Positions 27,221 through 35,306 of a stretch of DNA of 64,000 nucleotides are shown here, in pieces; within the stretch, counting starts at the first letter, position 1, and each line of letters opens with the position of its first letter. The notes under the pieces are model-generated. The model was not told where the DNA came from and made no database searches. It saw nothing but the letters and a program-made list of their open reading frames with translations. Both the position numbers and the translations under genes were made by a program. The stretch covers positions 1 to 64,000 of the forward strand of contig NZ_JAJOZR010000003.1 of NCBI RefSeq assembly GCF_021168455.1, given 5' to 3'. The DNA comes from Ferranicluibacter quercicola (lineage in GTDB: Bacteria; Pseudomonadota; Alphaproteobacteria; Rhizobiales; Rhizobiaceae).

Positions 27221-28399
27221 CTAGCCCTGGTTCGTCTGGACGAGGATCTCGATGCGCCGGTTGGCAGCCGCGTTCGGATCCGTCGGAACCTGCAGGCGCC
27301 GGTCGGCAAAACCGCTGATCTGGCTGACGCGGCTCTCGGCAAGCCCACCGTGGACGAGCATGTAATAGGCGCTCTGGGCACGGTCGGCCGACAAACGCCA
27401 GTTGTCATAGCCGCCCGACTTGAACGGCCGTCCGTCGGTATGGCCGCGAATGGCGATGGCGCCGCTGCGGGTGGAGAGCAGCTTGCCGATCTTTTCCATG
27501 GCGAGAACCGTGGCGCGTTCCGGAACGGCCGAACCCAGGCCGAACATCGGGGTATCGCTCTGCTCGCTGATCGAGACCAGCAGCCCGCCTTCGGTCGGGG
27601 TGACGATGAGGCCTTCGGCAAGCTTGCCGGCGGCGCCGCCGATCTCCTTCTCGATGGCCTGCTTCAGCTCCGTTGCAGCCTTGGTCTCGGCGACCGATGG
27701 CGCGGCCTTCGGCGTTGCGGGATCGTTCGCAGCTGCCATGGCATCGGCCTTGCCGTCGCCGATGTTCTCCGCAGCACCATTGCCCGCCTTGTCGGCTGTA
27801 CCCGAACCGGCGTCGGCGATCTTCTTCAGTTCGACCTGCTTCGTCCAGAAATCCGGATCGAAGGGATCGCGATAGGCTTCGCCGCCTTCGGCACCGGTCG
27901 CAGGGCCGGAGGTCGAGGCCCCGCCCTCCCCTTTCGAACTGATATTGGCCTCGCGGCCCACCTCGTTGGCGATCTCGGAGAGGACCGAATAGGGGTTCTC
28001 GAAGAAATCGGCGTCGGAATACTTCGTTTCCTCGCCCGAGGTCGCGGCTTCATCCTCACCGGTCTTGGCGGAGCCACCGCTTTTCGGCTGGTCGCCATCG
28101 ACCTTGGAGCGCGACTGCGTCTCCTCGCCCTTGGCGTCCTTTGCCGGCGCCTTGACGCCCTTCTCCGCCGGTTCCTGCTGCGTCAGCTGGACCGGGTTGA
28201 AGTAGGAGGCGATGGCGGCCTTGGTCTTCGGGTTGGAGGCGTTGATCAGCCACATGACCAGAAAGAAGGCCATCATGGCGGTCATGAAGTCGGCATAGGC
28301 GATCTTCCAGGCGCCGCCATGGCTGCCGCCATGGGCAGGGGCGTGCCGCTTGATGATGATGATCTCATTCTTGCCGTGATGGCTGTTGCTCTCGCTCAT
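27221..28399 (-). CDS. motB: Flagellar motor stator protein MotB
   Basis: This 392-residue stator subunit binds peptidoglycan and, with MotA, conducts protons. A single transmembrane helix near residues 34-54 holds the proton-binding Asp37 in AYADFMTAMMAFFLVMWL. A long linker (about residues 70-260) is rich in Lys, Glu, Ala and Gly. The C-terminal OmpA-like domain includes AIAIRGHTDGRPF and ends with ANRRIEILV. The linker is much longer than in enteric MotB, as is usual in rhizobia where MotC binds. It overlaps the preceding fliH-like gene by four bases. Confidence 0.95.
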   Translation of the reverse strand: MSESNSHHGKNEIIIIKRHAPAHGGSHGGAWKIAYADFMTAMMAFFLVMWLINASNPKTKAAIASYFNPVQLTQQEPAEKGVKAPAKDAKGEETQSRSKVDGDQPKSGGSAKTGEDEAATSGEETKYSDADFFENPYSVLSEIANEVGREANISSKGEGGASTSGPATGAEGGEAYRDPFDPDFWTKQVELKKIADAGSGTADKAGNGAAENIGDGKADAMAAANDPATPKAAPSVAETKAATELKQAIEKEIGGAAGKLAEGLIVTPTEGGLLVSISEQSDTPMFGLGSAVPERATVLAMEKIGKLLSTRSGAIAIRGHTDGRPFKSGGYDNWRLSADRAQSAYYMLVHGGLAESRVSQISGFADRRLQVPTDPNAAANRRIEILVQTNQG

Positions 28400-29049
28400 G
28401 CTATCACTTTCCGCACAGTATCAGCCCAGGCCGATAGCCGGGTCATCAAAATGGAATCGCCGAACTCGGCAGAGAGGTCGATCTCGTCCGTCTCGACGTG
28501 ACGGAAGGTCACCTCCGTGTCGGCGAGCCGCGCCTCGAGCGCCCGGAACATCCGGGACGGGCCACGTACGGTGATCTTCACGGCATCGCCATCGACGGAA
28601 TGCCGGATCGCGACGGCCAGCGACTCGACGGCCTTTTCGGTGAGCTGTTCCTGCAGGATCGGCGCGAGAACCTGGGCCGTCTGCTCGGAGATCATGTCGG
28701 CGAGCAGCGAGCCGATCTCGCTGAAGCGCTGATGGATCATCGCGGCGGCCTCGTTTTCCAGTCGCTCGCGAATCGCCTCGCACTCGGCTTCGTGTTCGGC
28801 ACGCAGTGCGGCGATCTCGGCCTGATGGCGGGCGCGCATTTCCATTTCGGCATGCTCGCGCCCGCGCCCGTAGGCGCTCTGGCGTTCGGCCTCGATATCG
28901 ATGACCGGCTCGGGCGGCAGCTTTGCGACCGGGCGCGTGTCGCGAGAGACGGGCTCTTCGATGTCGGGAAAATAGGTCTTGGGCACGCGCGTCAGGTCTA
29001 CCTTGGGCGCGCTGAAATCCTTGAGATATCGGGAGAGCGGCGCCGTCAT
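28396..29049 (-). CDS. FliH-like protein preceding motB
   Basis: This 217-residue cytoplasmic protein has the layout of FliH/YscL export-ATPase regulators. A Pro-rich N-terminus is followed by a charged helix of about 60 residues rich in Ala, Glu and Arg (residues 60-115). The compact C-terminal domain has AVKITVRGPSRMFRALEARL and a VETDEIDLSAEFGD motif resembling the FliH C-terminus. No other fliH candidate is present in the island although fliI is. The ATG at 29049 has GGAG upstream; 29 more upstream codons are open but look random. It overlaps motB by four bases and leads the motB-motC-fliK-slt operon. Confidence 0.68.
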   Translation of the reverse strand: MTAPLSRYLKDFSAPKVDLTRVPKTYFPDIEEPVSRDTRPVAKLPPEPVIDIEAERQSAYGRGREHAEMEMRARHQAEIAALRAEHEAECEAIRERLENEAAAMIHQRFSEIGSLLADMISEQTAQVLAPILQEQLTEKAVESLAVAIRHSVDGDAVKITVRGPSRMFRALEARLADTEVTFRHVETDEIDLSAEFGDSILMTRLSAWADTVRKVIA

Positions 29050-29359
29050 CGTTGCATCTCCGGCATCGGACGCCGCGCAGGAGCGCGCGCGGACGTGGTG
29101 CAGGCTGTGGACAACAGGCTTTCGGGGCCGAAACAACGGGTCATGGGCACGTCCGACCGTCTCCTTCTGGGCCCGTGCCGTGTCGGCAGAGCCCGGACAT
29201 CTCGTTGAGCAGACAGGCGGAACGGGATCCGGAAGGCTGCAAGCGGCAGTGCAAGGACAGGATGCACCGGCGACCCCTTCCCGCGACCTGCGGGATCTTC
29301 GGTCTGGACCGCACTCCCGGAAAAGGAGCGCCTGCCAGAGACGGGGCTGCGAGAGGAGA

Positions 29360-29380
29360 CTAGCGGGTCAAACTTGTGCG
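29360..29380 (-). promoter_or_regulatory. Class-II-type promoter motif upstream of the fliH-like/motB operon
   Basis: On the minus strand it reads CGCACAAG, 8 bases, GCTAG, then TCTCC. It matches the flgE, flgB and fliF sites in spacing and in the downstream TCTCC/TGTCNCC extension, with two transitions in the first box. Confidence 0.6.
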
Positions 29381-29394
29381 AGGGTTGAAGGGTG

Positions 29395-29487
29395 TTGGAC
29401 CGCGCTCGGGCAATAGCGCGGTCCAACCGATCCACCGGAGCCGATGACCGCGGCTCCGGCGAATGACGACCGCGCCGAAGGGCGCGG
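29395..29487 (-). terminator. Three consecutive hairpins after a flagellin gene
   Basis: Hairpin one has a 12-bp stem: TTGGACCGCGCT (29395-29406) with AGCGCGGTCCAA (29415-29426). Hairpin two has 9 bp: CCGGAGCCG (29435-29443) with CGGCTCCGG (29451-29459). Hairpin three has 7 bp: CCGCGCC (29470-29476) with GGCGCGG (29481-29487). None has a T-run on the minus strand, so they may end or protect the flagellin mRNA by a Rho-type or 3'-stabilising mechanism. Confidence 0.6.
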
Positions 29488-29499
29488 CCTTGTCCCGGC

Positions 29500-30468
29500 T
29501 TACTGCTGGAAGAGACGCAGGATGTTTTCGGAATTGGTGTTGGCGATCGAGAGCGACTGGATGCCGAGCTGCTGCTGCGTCTGCAGAGCCTTCAGGCGAG
29601 TTGATTCCTCATTCATATCGGCATCCACCAGGCGACCGACACCCTTGTCGATCACGTCGATCAGGTTGGCGACGAAGCCCTCCTGCAGATCGATGCGCTT
29701 GGTGATGGCACCGAGCGTGGAGGCTGCATCCGTGAGGCCGGACAGAATCTCGTTCACGGCCGACAGCATGCCGGCAATTTCCTGGGGTGTCGTCGAGGTC
29801 TTCAGTTCGATCGCCGCTCCAGACGCGGGAGTGCCGCCCTGCGCGTTGATCAGGTGGTAGGCCGTCGGTACCGTGCCGCCGAGACCAGTGGGCTGGTCGA
29901 CCGTGATGTCCTTGGTCAGCTGGCCACGGGAAGGATCCTGCAGATCGATCATGATCGACGACGCCGTATCGTAGTCGAGCGTCGTGACGGAAACGGACCC
30001 GTCCGACGAGCGGTTGAAGGAGCCGACGATCGACTTGACGCCGACAGCGGTCGTGCCTGCGTTGTAGAGCCAGTTTTCGCCGGAGAAGGAAGCGGACTGG
30101 GCGGCGGCAGCGAGCTGGTTCTTCAGCTCGGTCAGTTCCTTGTTGATCTTGGACTTGTCGACGCCCGGCTCGCTGGCTGCGACGAGCTTCGACTGGATCT
30201 CGCTGATGACGTCGATCGAGGAGCTCATGGCCGAATAGGAGGTATCGACCTTGGCGGCGCCGAGGCCCAGCGCGTCCTGCACGGTCGAAAGCGCCATGTT
30301 GTCCGAGCGCATGGTCGTTGCGATGGACCAGTAGGCGGCATTGTCGGCTGCGGTTTCGACGCGATAGCCCGAGGAGACACGCGCCTGCGTTTCTTCCATC
30401 GAGGTATTGATCGTCCGCAGTGTCTGCAGGGCCGCCATTGCGGCGCCGTTGGTCATGATGCTGGTCAT
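29500..30468 (-). CDS. Flagellin, divergent copy
   Basis: This 322-residue filament protein has the conserved N-terminal D0/D1 region (ISTSM-type start MTSIMTNGAAMAALQTLRTI; DNAAYWSIATTMRSDN). The C-terminal helix is LKALQTQQQLGIQSLSIANT. The central region differs from the other two flagellins and carries the insert DQPTGLGGTVPTAYHLINAQ. The ATG at 30468 is chosen because AAGGG lies upstream and it matches the flagellin start; a longer frame begins at 30489. Its leader has the shared late-class motif at 30499-30541. It probably gives a minor or specialised filament subunit, as secondary rhizobial flagellins do. Confidence 0.92.
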   Translation of the reverse strand: MTSIMTNGAAMAALQTLRTINTSMEETQARVSSGYRVETAADNAAYWSIATTMRSDNMALSTVQDALGLGAAKVDTSYSAMSSSIDVISEIQSKLVAASEPGVDKSKINKELTELKNQLAAAAQSASFSGENWLYNAGTTAVGVKSIVGSFNRSSDGSVSVTTLDYDTASSIMIDLQDPSRGQLTKDITVDQPTGLGGTVPTAYHLINAQGGTPASGAAIELKTSTTPQEIAGMLSAVNEILSGLTDAASTLGAITKRIDLQEGFVANLIDVIDKGVGRLVDADMNEESTRLKALQTQQQLGIQSLSIANTNSENILRLFQQ

Positions 30469-30498
30469 TGGGGTTTGCCCTTTTGTCAAACGTCGGGA

Positions 30499-30541
30499 AC
30501 ATGCGGCTGAGAAGCCTGCAGCGACGGAGCGGCGTCATGCA
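30499..30541 (-). promoter_or_regulatory. Late-class (flagellin/che) motif, divergent flagellin
   Basis: On the minus strand, TGCATGACGCCG (30541-30530) is followed after 22 bases by GCCGCATGT (30507-30499). It is the weakest of four copies of the pattern GGCATGAYGCYG then CCGGNATGT, and lies about 31-73 bases upstream of the start. Confidence 0.6.
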
Positions 30542-30695
30542 CACTGCCCAATTTACCCGATCGGCAGTTCGTCGTCTTAAGAATGATTTAATCCCGTTAT
30601 GGTTAACAAAGGTTTAAATGGCGGGTCGGCTCGTCAATCTTCATGAACAGATTTAAACGAAGATGACGAAATCGTTAAGCCGTTGTTTAACAACG

Positions 30696-30729
30696 AAAAA
30701 GGCCGCTCTCTTGCGAGAGCGGCCTTTTT
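30696..30729 (-). terminator. Terminator of the middle flagellin gene
   Basis: GGCCGCTCTC (30701-30710) and GAGAGCGGCC (30715-30724) form a 10-bp stem with a 4-base loop, flanked by A5 and T5. The minus-strand product ends in a T5 run 44 bases after the flagellin stop. It can work in both directions. Confidence 0.9.
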
Positions 30730-30772
30730 CTTGGTCGGACCGAACGGCGCCGGAGCGACGTTTCCCCGTCTC

Positions 30773-31705
30773 TTAACGGAAGAGCGAGAGGATGTTTTCC
30801 GAGTTGGAGTTGGCGATCGAGAGCGACTGGACGCCGAGCTGCTGCTGGGTCTGCAGAGCCTTGAGGCGGGTCGATTCCTCGTTCATGTCGGCGTCGACCA
30901 GACGGCCGATGCCCTTTTCGAAGGAAGAGCTGAGATCGTTGACGAAATCGGCCTGCATGTCGATACGCTTGTTGAGAGCGCCGAGGTCGGCGCCGGCATC
31001 GGTCATCGACTGAAGTACGGAGTCAACGCCGGAGAGTGCCTTTGCGAGGTCGGCAGGCGCCATCGTCTTGATATCGAGGGAGAGAACGCTGTAGTTCAGA
31101 TTAACGTCCGTCGTGCCATCGACATCTTTGTAGGTGATATCCGACGACAGCTTGCCGCCTGTGGTATCCACGGCCCCCGCGGCATCGACCTTGATCAACA
31201 GGCTGTTGCTCGTGTCGAAGGCAAGTGTCGTGAGGCTCACATTGTTGTTGCCGTCACGGTTGAAGCCGCCAACAACATTCTTCGTTGCGCCCGCAGTACC
31301 CTGGACCCAGTTCTCGCCGGAGAAGGCGGCCGACTTCGCGATCGACTTGAGCTGGTTCTGGAGTTCCGTGATTTCCTTCTGAACCTTGGCCTTGTCGACG
31401 CCCGGCTCGCTGGCCGCGACCAGCTTGGCCTTGATCTCATCGACAACCTTGATGGAGGAGTCCATGGCGGTGTAGGCGACGTCCGTCTTTGCAGCGCCGA
31501 GGCCGAGTGCGTCCTGGACGGTTCCGAGGGACTTGTTGTCGGACTTCATGGTCGTTGCGATCGACCAGTATGCGGCGTTATCGGCGGCAGCGCCGACCTT
31601 GAGGCCGGAGGAAACGCGGCCCTGCGTCGTCTCCATGTCGGAGCCGATCTGGCGCAGCGTGGAGAGTGCTGCCATTGCGGAAGAATTCGTCAGAATGCTC
31701 GTCAT
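30773..31705 (-). CDS. Flagellin, middle copy
   Basis: This 310-residue filament protein is closely similar to the copy at 31970-32902 along its whole length. The N-terminal region has DNAAYWSIATTMKSDNKSLG, the middle FSGENWVQGTAGATKNVVGG and the C-terminal helix LKALQTQQQLGVQSLSIANS. The ATG at 31705 follows AGAGGGG and starts MTSILTNSSAMAAL; 14 further upstream codons are open. It has its own late-class promoter motif and its own terminator. It is exported by the flagellar type III system and assembles with the other flagellins into a complex filament. Confidence 0.94.
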   Translation of the reverse strand: MTSILTNSSAMAALSTLRQIGSDMETTQGRVSSGLKVGAAADNAAYWSIATTMKSDNKSLGTVQDALGLGAAKTDVAYTAMDSSIKVVDEIKAKLVAASEPGVDKAKVQKEITELQNQLKSIAKSAAFSGENWVQGTAGATKNVVGGFNRDGNNNVSLTTLAFDTSNSLLIKVDAAGAVDTTGGKLSSDITYKDVDGTTDVNLNYSVLSLDIKTMAPADLAKALSGVDSVLQSMTDAGADLGALNKRIDMQADFVNDLSSSFEKGIGRLVDADMNEESTRLKALQTQQQLGVQSLSIANSNSENILSLFR

Positions 31706-31743
31706 TGTAATCTGCCCCTCTTGAACAGGAAAAAATGGAAGGG

Positions 31744-31785
31744 ACATTCCGGCCTTTACCGGGAAACAGCAGCCAGCGTCATGCC
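31744..31785 (-). promoter_or_regulatory. Late-class (flagellin/che) motif, middle flagellin
   Basis: On the minus strand GGCATGACGCTG (31785-31774) is followed after 21 bases by CCGGAATGT (31752-31744) and then CCCT. A CCGGTAA lies between the two boxes, as in the copy upstream of the 32902 flagellin. Confidence 0.7.
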
Positions 31786-31893
31786 TGCTAACGTGTTAAA
31801 TCTCTTGGTTAACCCGCTGTTTCGATGAAGACAGAAAACACCATCAGGGTTAAAGAACAGCTAAAGCGGAAAAAATTTCGATTAAGGCAAAAG

Positions 31894-31925
31894 AAAAGGC
31901 CGCGTCTCCTGGGAGACGCGGCCTT
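31894..31925 (-). terminator. Terminator of the first flagellin gene
   Basis: GGCCGCGTCTC (31898-31908) pairs with GAGACGCGGCC (31913-31923) around a 4-base loop, with AAAA before it that gives TTTT on the minus strand. It lies 45 bases after the flagellin stop and resembles the 30696 terminator in sequence. Confidence 0.88.
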
Positions 31926-31969
31926 TGGTACATTTCACGCTGTCGCGCGCTATCGGGCGCCCGATGCGA

Positions 31970-32902
31970 TTAACGGAAGAGCGACAGGATGTTCTGCGAT
32001 TCCGAGTTGGCGATCGAGAGCGACTGGATGCCGAGCTGCTGCTGCGTCTGCAGGGCCTTCAGGCGGGTCGATTCTTCGTTCATGTCAGCGTCCACGAGAC
32101 GGCCGATGCCCTTGTCGAAGGACGACGTCAGGTCGCTGACGAAATCCGACTGCATGTCGATGCGCTTGTTGAGGGCACCGAGGTCAGCGCCGGTATCCGT
32201 CATCTTTTGAAGAACAGAATCGACGCCGGAAATTGCCTTTCCGAGGTCAGCAGGCGTCATCGTCTTGATGTCCATGGACAGGACGCTGAAGCCCAGAGTA
32301 ATGTCCGTCGTGCCGTCAACGTCCTTGTACGTGATGTTTTCAGACAGCTTGCCACCCGAGTTATCGACTGCGCCCGAGGCATCGACCTTGACCAACAGGC
32401 TGTTGCTCGTGTCGAAGGAGAGTGTCGTAAGGCTCACATTGTTGTTGTTGTCGCGGTTGAAGCCGCCAACAACGTTCTTCGTGGAGCCGCCAGTCCCCTG
32501 GACCCAGTTCTCGCCAGAGAAAGCGGCCGACTTCGCGATCGACTTCAGCTGGTTCTGGAGTTCAGTGATGTCCTTCTGAACCTTAGCCTTGTCCACACCC
32601 GGTTCGCTAGCAGCGACCAGCTTGGCCTTGATGTCATCGACGACCTTGATGGAAGAATCGATCGCGGTGTAGGCGACGTCGGTCTTTGCAGCACCCAGGC
32701 CGAGGGCGTCCTGTACGGTTGCCAGCGCCTTGTTGTCCGACTTCATGGTCGTGGAGATCGACCAGTAAGCGGCATTGTCGGAAGCCGAGCCGACCTTGAG
32801 GCCGGAGGAAATGCGCGACTGCGTCGTTTCCATGTCGTTGTTGATCGTGCGCAGCGTGGAGAGCGCTGCCATTGCGGAAACGTTGGTGTTGATGCTTGAC
32901 AT
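31970..32902 (-). CDS. flaA: Major flagellin FlaA-type
   Basis: This 310-residue flagellin is first in the flagellin row and directly follows fliP, the place of flaA in Sinorhizobium and Agrobacterium, where FlaA is the principal subunit. The N-terminus is MSSINTNVSAMAALSTLRTI and the C-terminus ends QSLSIANSESQNILSLFR. It differs from the middle flagellin mostly in the centre and at scattered positions. It has a long AT-rich upstream region with the late-class motif at 32944-32988 and a separate terminator. There is no cleavable signal, since export is by the type III route. The gene letter rests on synteny. Confidence 0.92.
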   Translation of the reverse strand: MSSINTNVSAMAALSTLRTINNDMETTQSRISSGLKVGSASDNAAYWSISTTMKSDNKALATVQDALGLGAAKTDVAYTAIDSSIKVVDDIKAKLVAASEPGVDKAKVQKDITELQNQLKSIAKSAAFSGENWVQGTGGSTKNVVGGFNRDNNNNVSLTTLSFDTSNSLLVKVDASGAVDNSGGKLSENITYKDVDGTTDITLGFSVLSMDIKTMTPADLGKAISGVDSVLQKMTDTGADLGALNKRIDMQSDFVSDLTSSFDKGIGRLVDADMNEESTRLKALQTQQQLGIQSLSIANSESQNILSLFR

Positions 32903-33212
32903 TTAGACTGTCCCTCTAAGGTACAAAAAACAAAAACTTAGGGACATACCGGACTAACTTACCGGTGATAACGGTTCGGCATCATGCCACTCGGTACCTG
33001 TTATTCCTCAGGAGAACCAAACCCGTCATGTAGAGTGAATATCGCAGTCAAAGCTTGCGATTTGCTTAAATTGGTCTTTTGAGGGTTACGGTTAGACTGG
33101 CCGCAAAGCGACATGGCCTGAAAAAAATAATCAATAGAAACAGTTACTTGCGAAAGAAATTAAGACTAAATACACCGTGCCGCGCAATACTTGGTTAACC
33201 ACGCCACGAAGG
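32903..33212. other. AT-rich control region between fliP and flaA
   Basis: This 310-base gap has no gene. It contains the flaA leader and late-class motif (32944-32988) and an AT-rich block at about 33110-33190 that could be an upstream activating or curved segment. No clear terminator was found for the flgB-fliP operon. Confidence 0.55.
32944..32988 (-). promoter_or_regulatory. Late-class (flagellin/che) motif, flaA
   Basis: On the minus strand GGCATGATGCCG (32988-32977) is followed after 24 bases by CCGGTATGT (32952-32944) and CCCT. The first box contains the inverted repeat GGCAT-G-ATGCC. The two boxes lie 42-86 bases upstream of the start codon. Confidence 0.72.
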
Positions 33213-33950
33213 TCAGTTGAAGGAGCGCACCAAACTGCCCACGAGCAGGTTCCAGCCGTCGATCAGCACGAAGAAAAGAATCTTGAAGGGCAGCGAAATG
33301 GAGGTGGGCGGCAGCATCATCATGCCCATCGCCATCGTGATGGTCGCCACGATCAGATCAATGACGAGGAAGGGCAGCATGATCAGGAAGCCGATCTCGA
33401 AGCCACGCCGGATCTCGGAGATCATAAAGGCGGGGATGACGGCCCGCAGATCGACGCGGCCGTCCACGACCACGGTCTGGTTCTTCTCCTGGGCGATCTC
33501 GACGAAGAGCTGAAGATCCCGGTCGCGGGTATTGGCGAGCATGAACTCGCGGAAGGGCTCGCTGATGCGGGTGAGCGCTTCGGTTTCGGTGATCTGGTTC
33601 TGGATCAGCGGATCGACACCCTCGCGCCAGGCGCGGTCGAAGGTGGGTGCCATGACGTAGAACGTCATGAACAGCGCGAGGCTGACCATGATCATGTTCG
33701 ACGGCGTGGTCGCAAGCCCCATGCCGGTACGCAGGATCGCAAAGGCGATGACGAAGCGCGGGAAGCTGGTGACCATGATGAGGATGCCGGGCGCGACCGA
33801 CAAAATCGTCAGAAGCCCGAACGTGCGGATGATCCACGAGGCCGCGGAGCCGTCGATCGGCTGGTTGAAAATCTGCGAGGGAAACCCTTGAGCCCCTGCG
33901 ATCCCCGTCATGGCAACCATGGCGGCTATGAATGCGACCAAACGAATCAT
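33213..33950 (-). CDS. fliP: Flagellar export gate protein FliP
   Basis: This 245-residue gate protein has a cleavable-type N-terminal segment (LVAFIAAMVAMTGIAGAQG) followed by several membrane helices. Family motifs include MVTSFPRFVIAFAILRTGMG near residue 65 and the C-terminal LPFKILFFVLIDGWNLLVGS. FliP with FliQ and FliR forms the export channel. It is the last gene of the flgB operon and overlaps fliL by four bases. Separation of fliP from fliQ and fliR across two operons is usual in rhizobia. Confidence 0.95.
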   Translation of the reverse strand: MIRLVAFIAAMVAMTGIAGAQGFPSQIFNQPIDGSAASWIIRTFGLLTILSVAPGILIMVTSFPRFVIAFAILRTGMGLATTPSNMIMVSLALFMTFYVMAPTFDRAWREGVDPLIQNQITETEALTRISEPFREFMLANTRDRDLQLFVEIAQEKNQTVVVDGRVDLRAVIPAFMISEIRRGFEIGFLIMLPFLVIDLIVATITMAMGMMMLPPTSISLPFKILFFVLIDGWNLLVGSLVRSFN

Positions 33951-34522
33951 TGGACCACGAATGTTCTGAAGATCACATTCGTTACGCGCCCTTCCGAGCG
34001 CAGGTCAACCCGTTCCTGGATATCGTCCTTCAGATACTGGAAACCACGAGGACCCTCGATCTGCTGGAGGGAGACGGTGCGCAGATAGGCGGCGATGTCC
34101 TCGTGGATCTGCTGCGCCATGGTGACGTCCGGCGCGCCCTTGAAGAGCAGAGCCAGCTCCAGCCGGATCCAGTTTTCCGTCGGATACGACAAATTGGTGG
34201 TGATCGGATCGAGCTGGAGAACGCCATTGGCCTCCGTCGAGGCCTTCGGGAGGCCTCCCTCGTCCTCCTTCTTGGCCTTGCCATGCTCGCCGCCGGCCGG
34301 GGCCGGCTCGTTGGCCGCCTCCGCCGCTTCCCTGGCCTTGATGGTGGCCTTCGCCTCCTCCAGAACCCGCGCCTCGTCCGAGGTCAGCGGTTCGGGCGCG
34401 AGCATGCCGCCGAGGAACCAGCCCCCGCCGGCGCCGAGCACCGAGACGATCGCGATCGCCGCGATGGTCATGACCATGCCGCTTTTCTTTTTCGGCGGTG
34501 CGCCGCCTTCGATCTCGTCCAT
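33947..34522 (-). CDS. fliL: Basal-body-associated protein FliL
   Basis: This 191-residue inner-membrane protein supports stator function around the motor. A cytoplasmic Lys-rich head is followed by one membrane helix (residues 17-39, VMTIAAIAIVSVLGAGGGWF). A Glu/Ala-rich linker precedes the periplasmic FliL domain, with YPTENWIRLELALLFKGA, VSLQQIEGPRGFQYLKDDIQ and a final TFVVQ. Length is normal. It overlaps fliP by four bases and lies 76 bases after flgH. Proximity to motE and flgI matches other rhizobial flg operons. Confidence 0.93.
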   Translation of the reverse strand: MDEIEGGAPPKKKSGMVMTIAAIAIVSVLGAGGGWFLGGMLAPEPLTSDEARVLEEAKATIKAREAAEAANEPAPAGGEHGKAKKEDEGGLPKASTEANGVLQLDPITTNLSYPTENWIRLELALLFKGAPDVTMAQQIHEDIAAYLRTVSLQQIEGPRGFQYLKDDIQERVDLRSEGRVTNVIFRTFVVQ

Positions 34523-34598
34523 CAGAGCCTCGCTTGTGCCTTCCAGATGCCCGTCCGATCCGCGTCCTGCCGACCCTTGCGGGTCCGCGAAGCGGCGA

Positions 34599-35306
34599 TC
34601 AGAGCGGGGATATGATGTCCATGACCTGCTGCCCCCAGGGCGGCTGCTGCACTTCGGTCAGGCGGCCGCGGCCGCCATAGGAGATGCGGGCTTCGGCGAT
34701 CTTGTCGTAGGAGATCATGTTCTTCGCATCGACATCCTGCGGCCGGACGATGCCGGCGACATTGAGGATGCGCAGTTCGTGATTGACGCGGACCTCCTGC
34801 GAACCGCTGATCAGCAGGTTGCCGTTCTCCAGAACCCCGGTGACGACCGCGGCCACGAGAAGGACGAGCTTTTCGGAACGCTCCGTCGTCCCCTCCCCCT
34901 TCGTCGAGGTATTGGAACCGTAATCGAGATTGCCCTTCCAGGCGAAATCGCTCGTCTGGGAATTGCCGGCGGCGCCGACATTGTAGCCGCTGTCATTCGT
35001 GCGCTTGCGGTCCGTCTTGTTGTCGAAGCTCGCCTTGTCGTCGATGCGGATATCGACGGTGATGATGTCGCCGATCTTCATGGCGCGGGCGTCCTTGAAG
35101 AGCGCCGATTGCTGGTCGCTCCACAGGGAATATCCGCTCGCCACCTGGTGCGGCTCCTTGGGATACATGGCCAGCTGCGGTGTCTGCGTATATTGCAGGC
35201 CGCTGCCGATCGGGCTCATGGCCGGGGCGCGGCCGACGTCGTGCAGCGACGACTGGCAACCGGTCAGAAGACTTGCGGCCAGGGCGGCCGAAAGGCGAAT
35301 GTTCAT
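34599..35306 (-). CDS. flgH: Flagellar L-ring lipoprotein FlgH
   Basis: This 235-residue outer-membrane lipoprotein forms the L ring. The signal peptide ends in the lipobox LLTG-Cys17. The body contains VGRAPAMSPIGSGLQYTQTP, LWSDQQSALFKDARAMKIGD, the glycine-rich barrel stretch YGSNTSTKGEGTTERSEKL and the C-terminal VRPQDVDAKNMISYDKIAEA. The ATG at 35306 overlaps the motE stop by four bases; the open frame further upstream is antiphase to motE. The C-terminal ending QQVMDIISPL is typical. Confidence 0.95.
   Translation of the reverse strand: MNIRLSAALAASLLTGCQSSLHDVGRAPAMSPIGSGLQYTQTPQLAMYPKEPHQVASGYSLWSDQQSALFKDARAMKIGDIITVDIRIDDKASFDNKTDRKRTNDSGYNVGAAGNSQTSDFAWKGNLDYGSNTSTKGEGTTERSEKLVLLVAAVVTGVLENGNLLISGSQEVRVNHELRILNVAGIVRPQDVDAKNMISYDKIAEARISYGGRGRLTEVQQPPWGQQVMDIISPL

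Larger units (their letters stand above)
29050..29499. other. 450-base gap before the motB operon: promoter, long leader and hairpins
   Basis: No gene is supported here. Bases 29360-29380 hold a promoter motif shared with flgE, flgB, motA and fliF, so the message would have a leader of about 300 bases. Bases 29395-29487 hold three consecutive hairpins, and these follow the flagellin gene that ends at 29500. Confidence 0.6.

Noticed and set aside
30541..30600. Possible sigma-28 box GCCGATCG before the divergent flagellin
   Set aside because: The -10-like half is present but no TAAA-type -35 lies 15 bases upstream, and the other flagellins lack it. The shared two-box element explains the upstream conservation better.
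31789..31800. Half-match CTAACGTGTTAA near the middle flagellin to the rem palindrome
   Set aside because: Only one side matches and no symmetric partner is present. AT-rich leaders produce such matches by chance.
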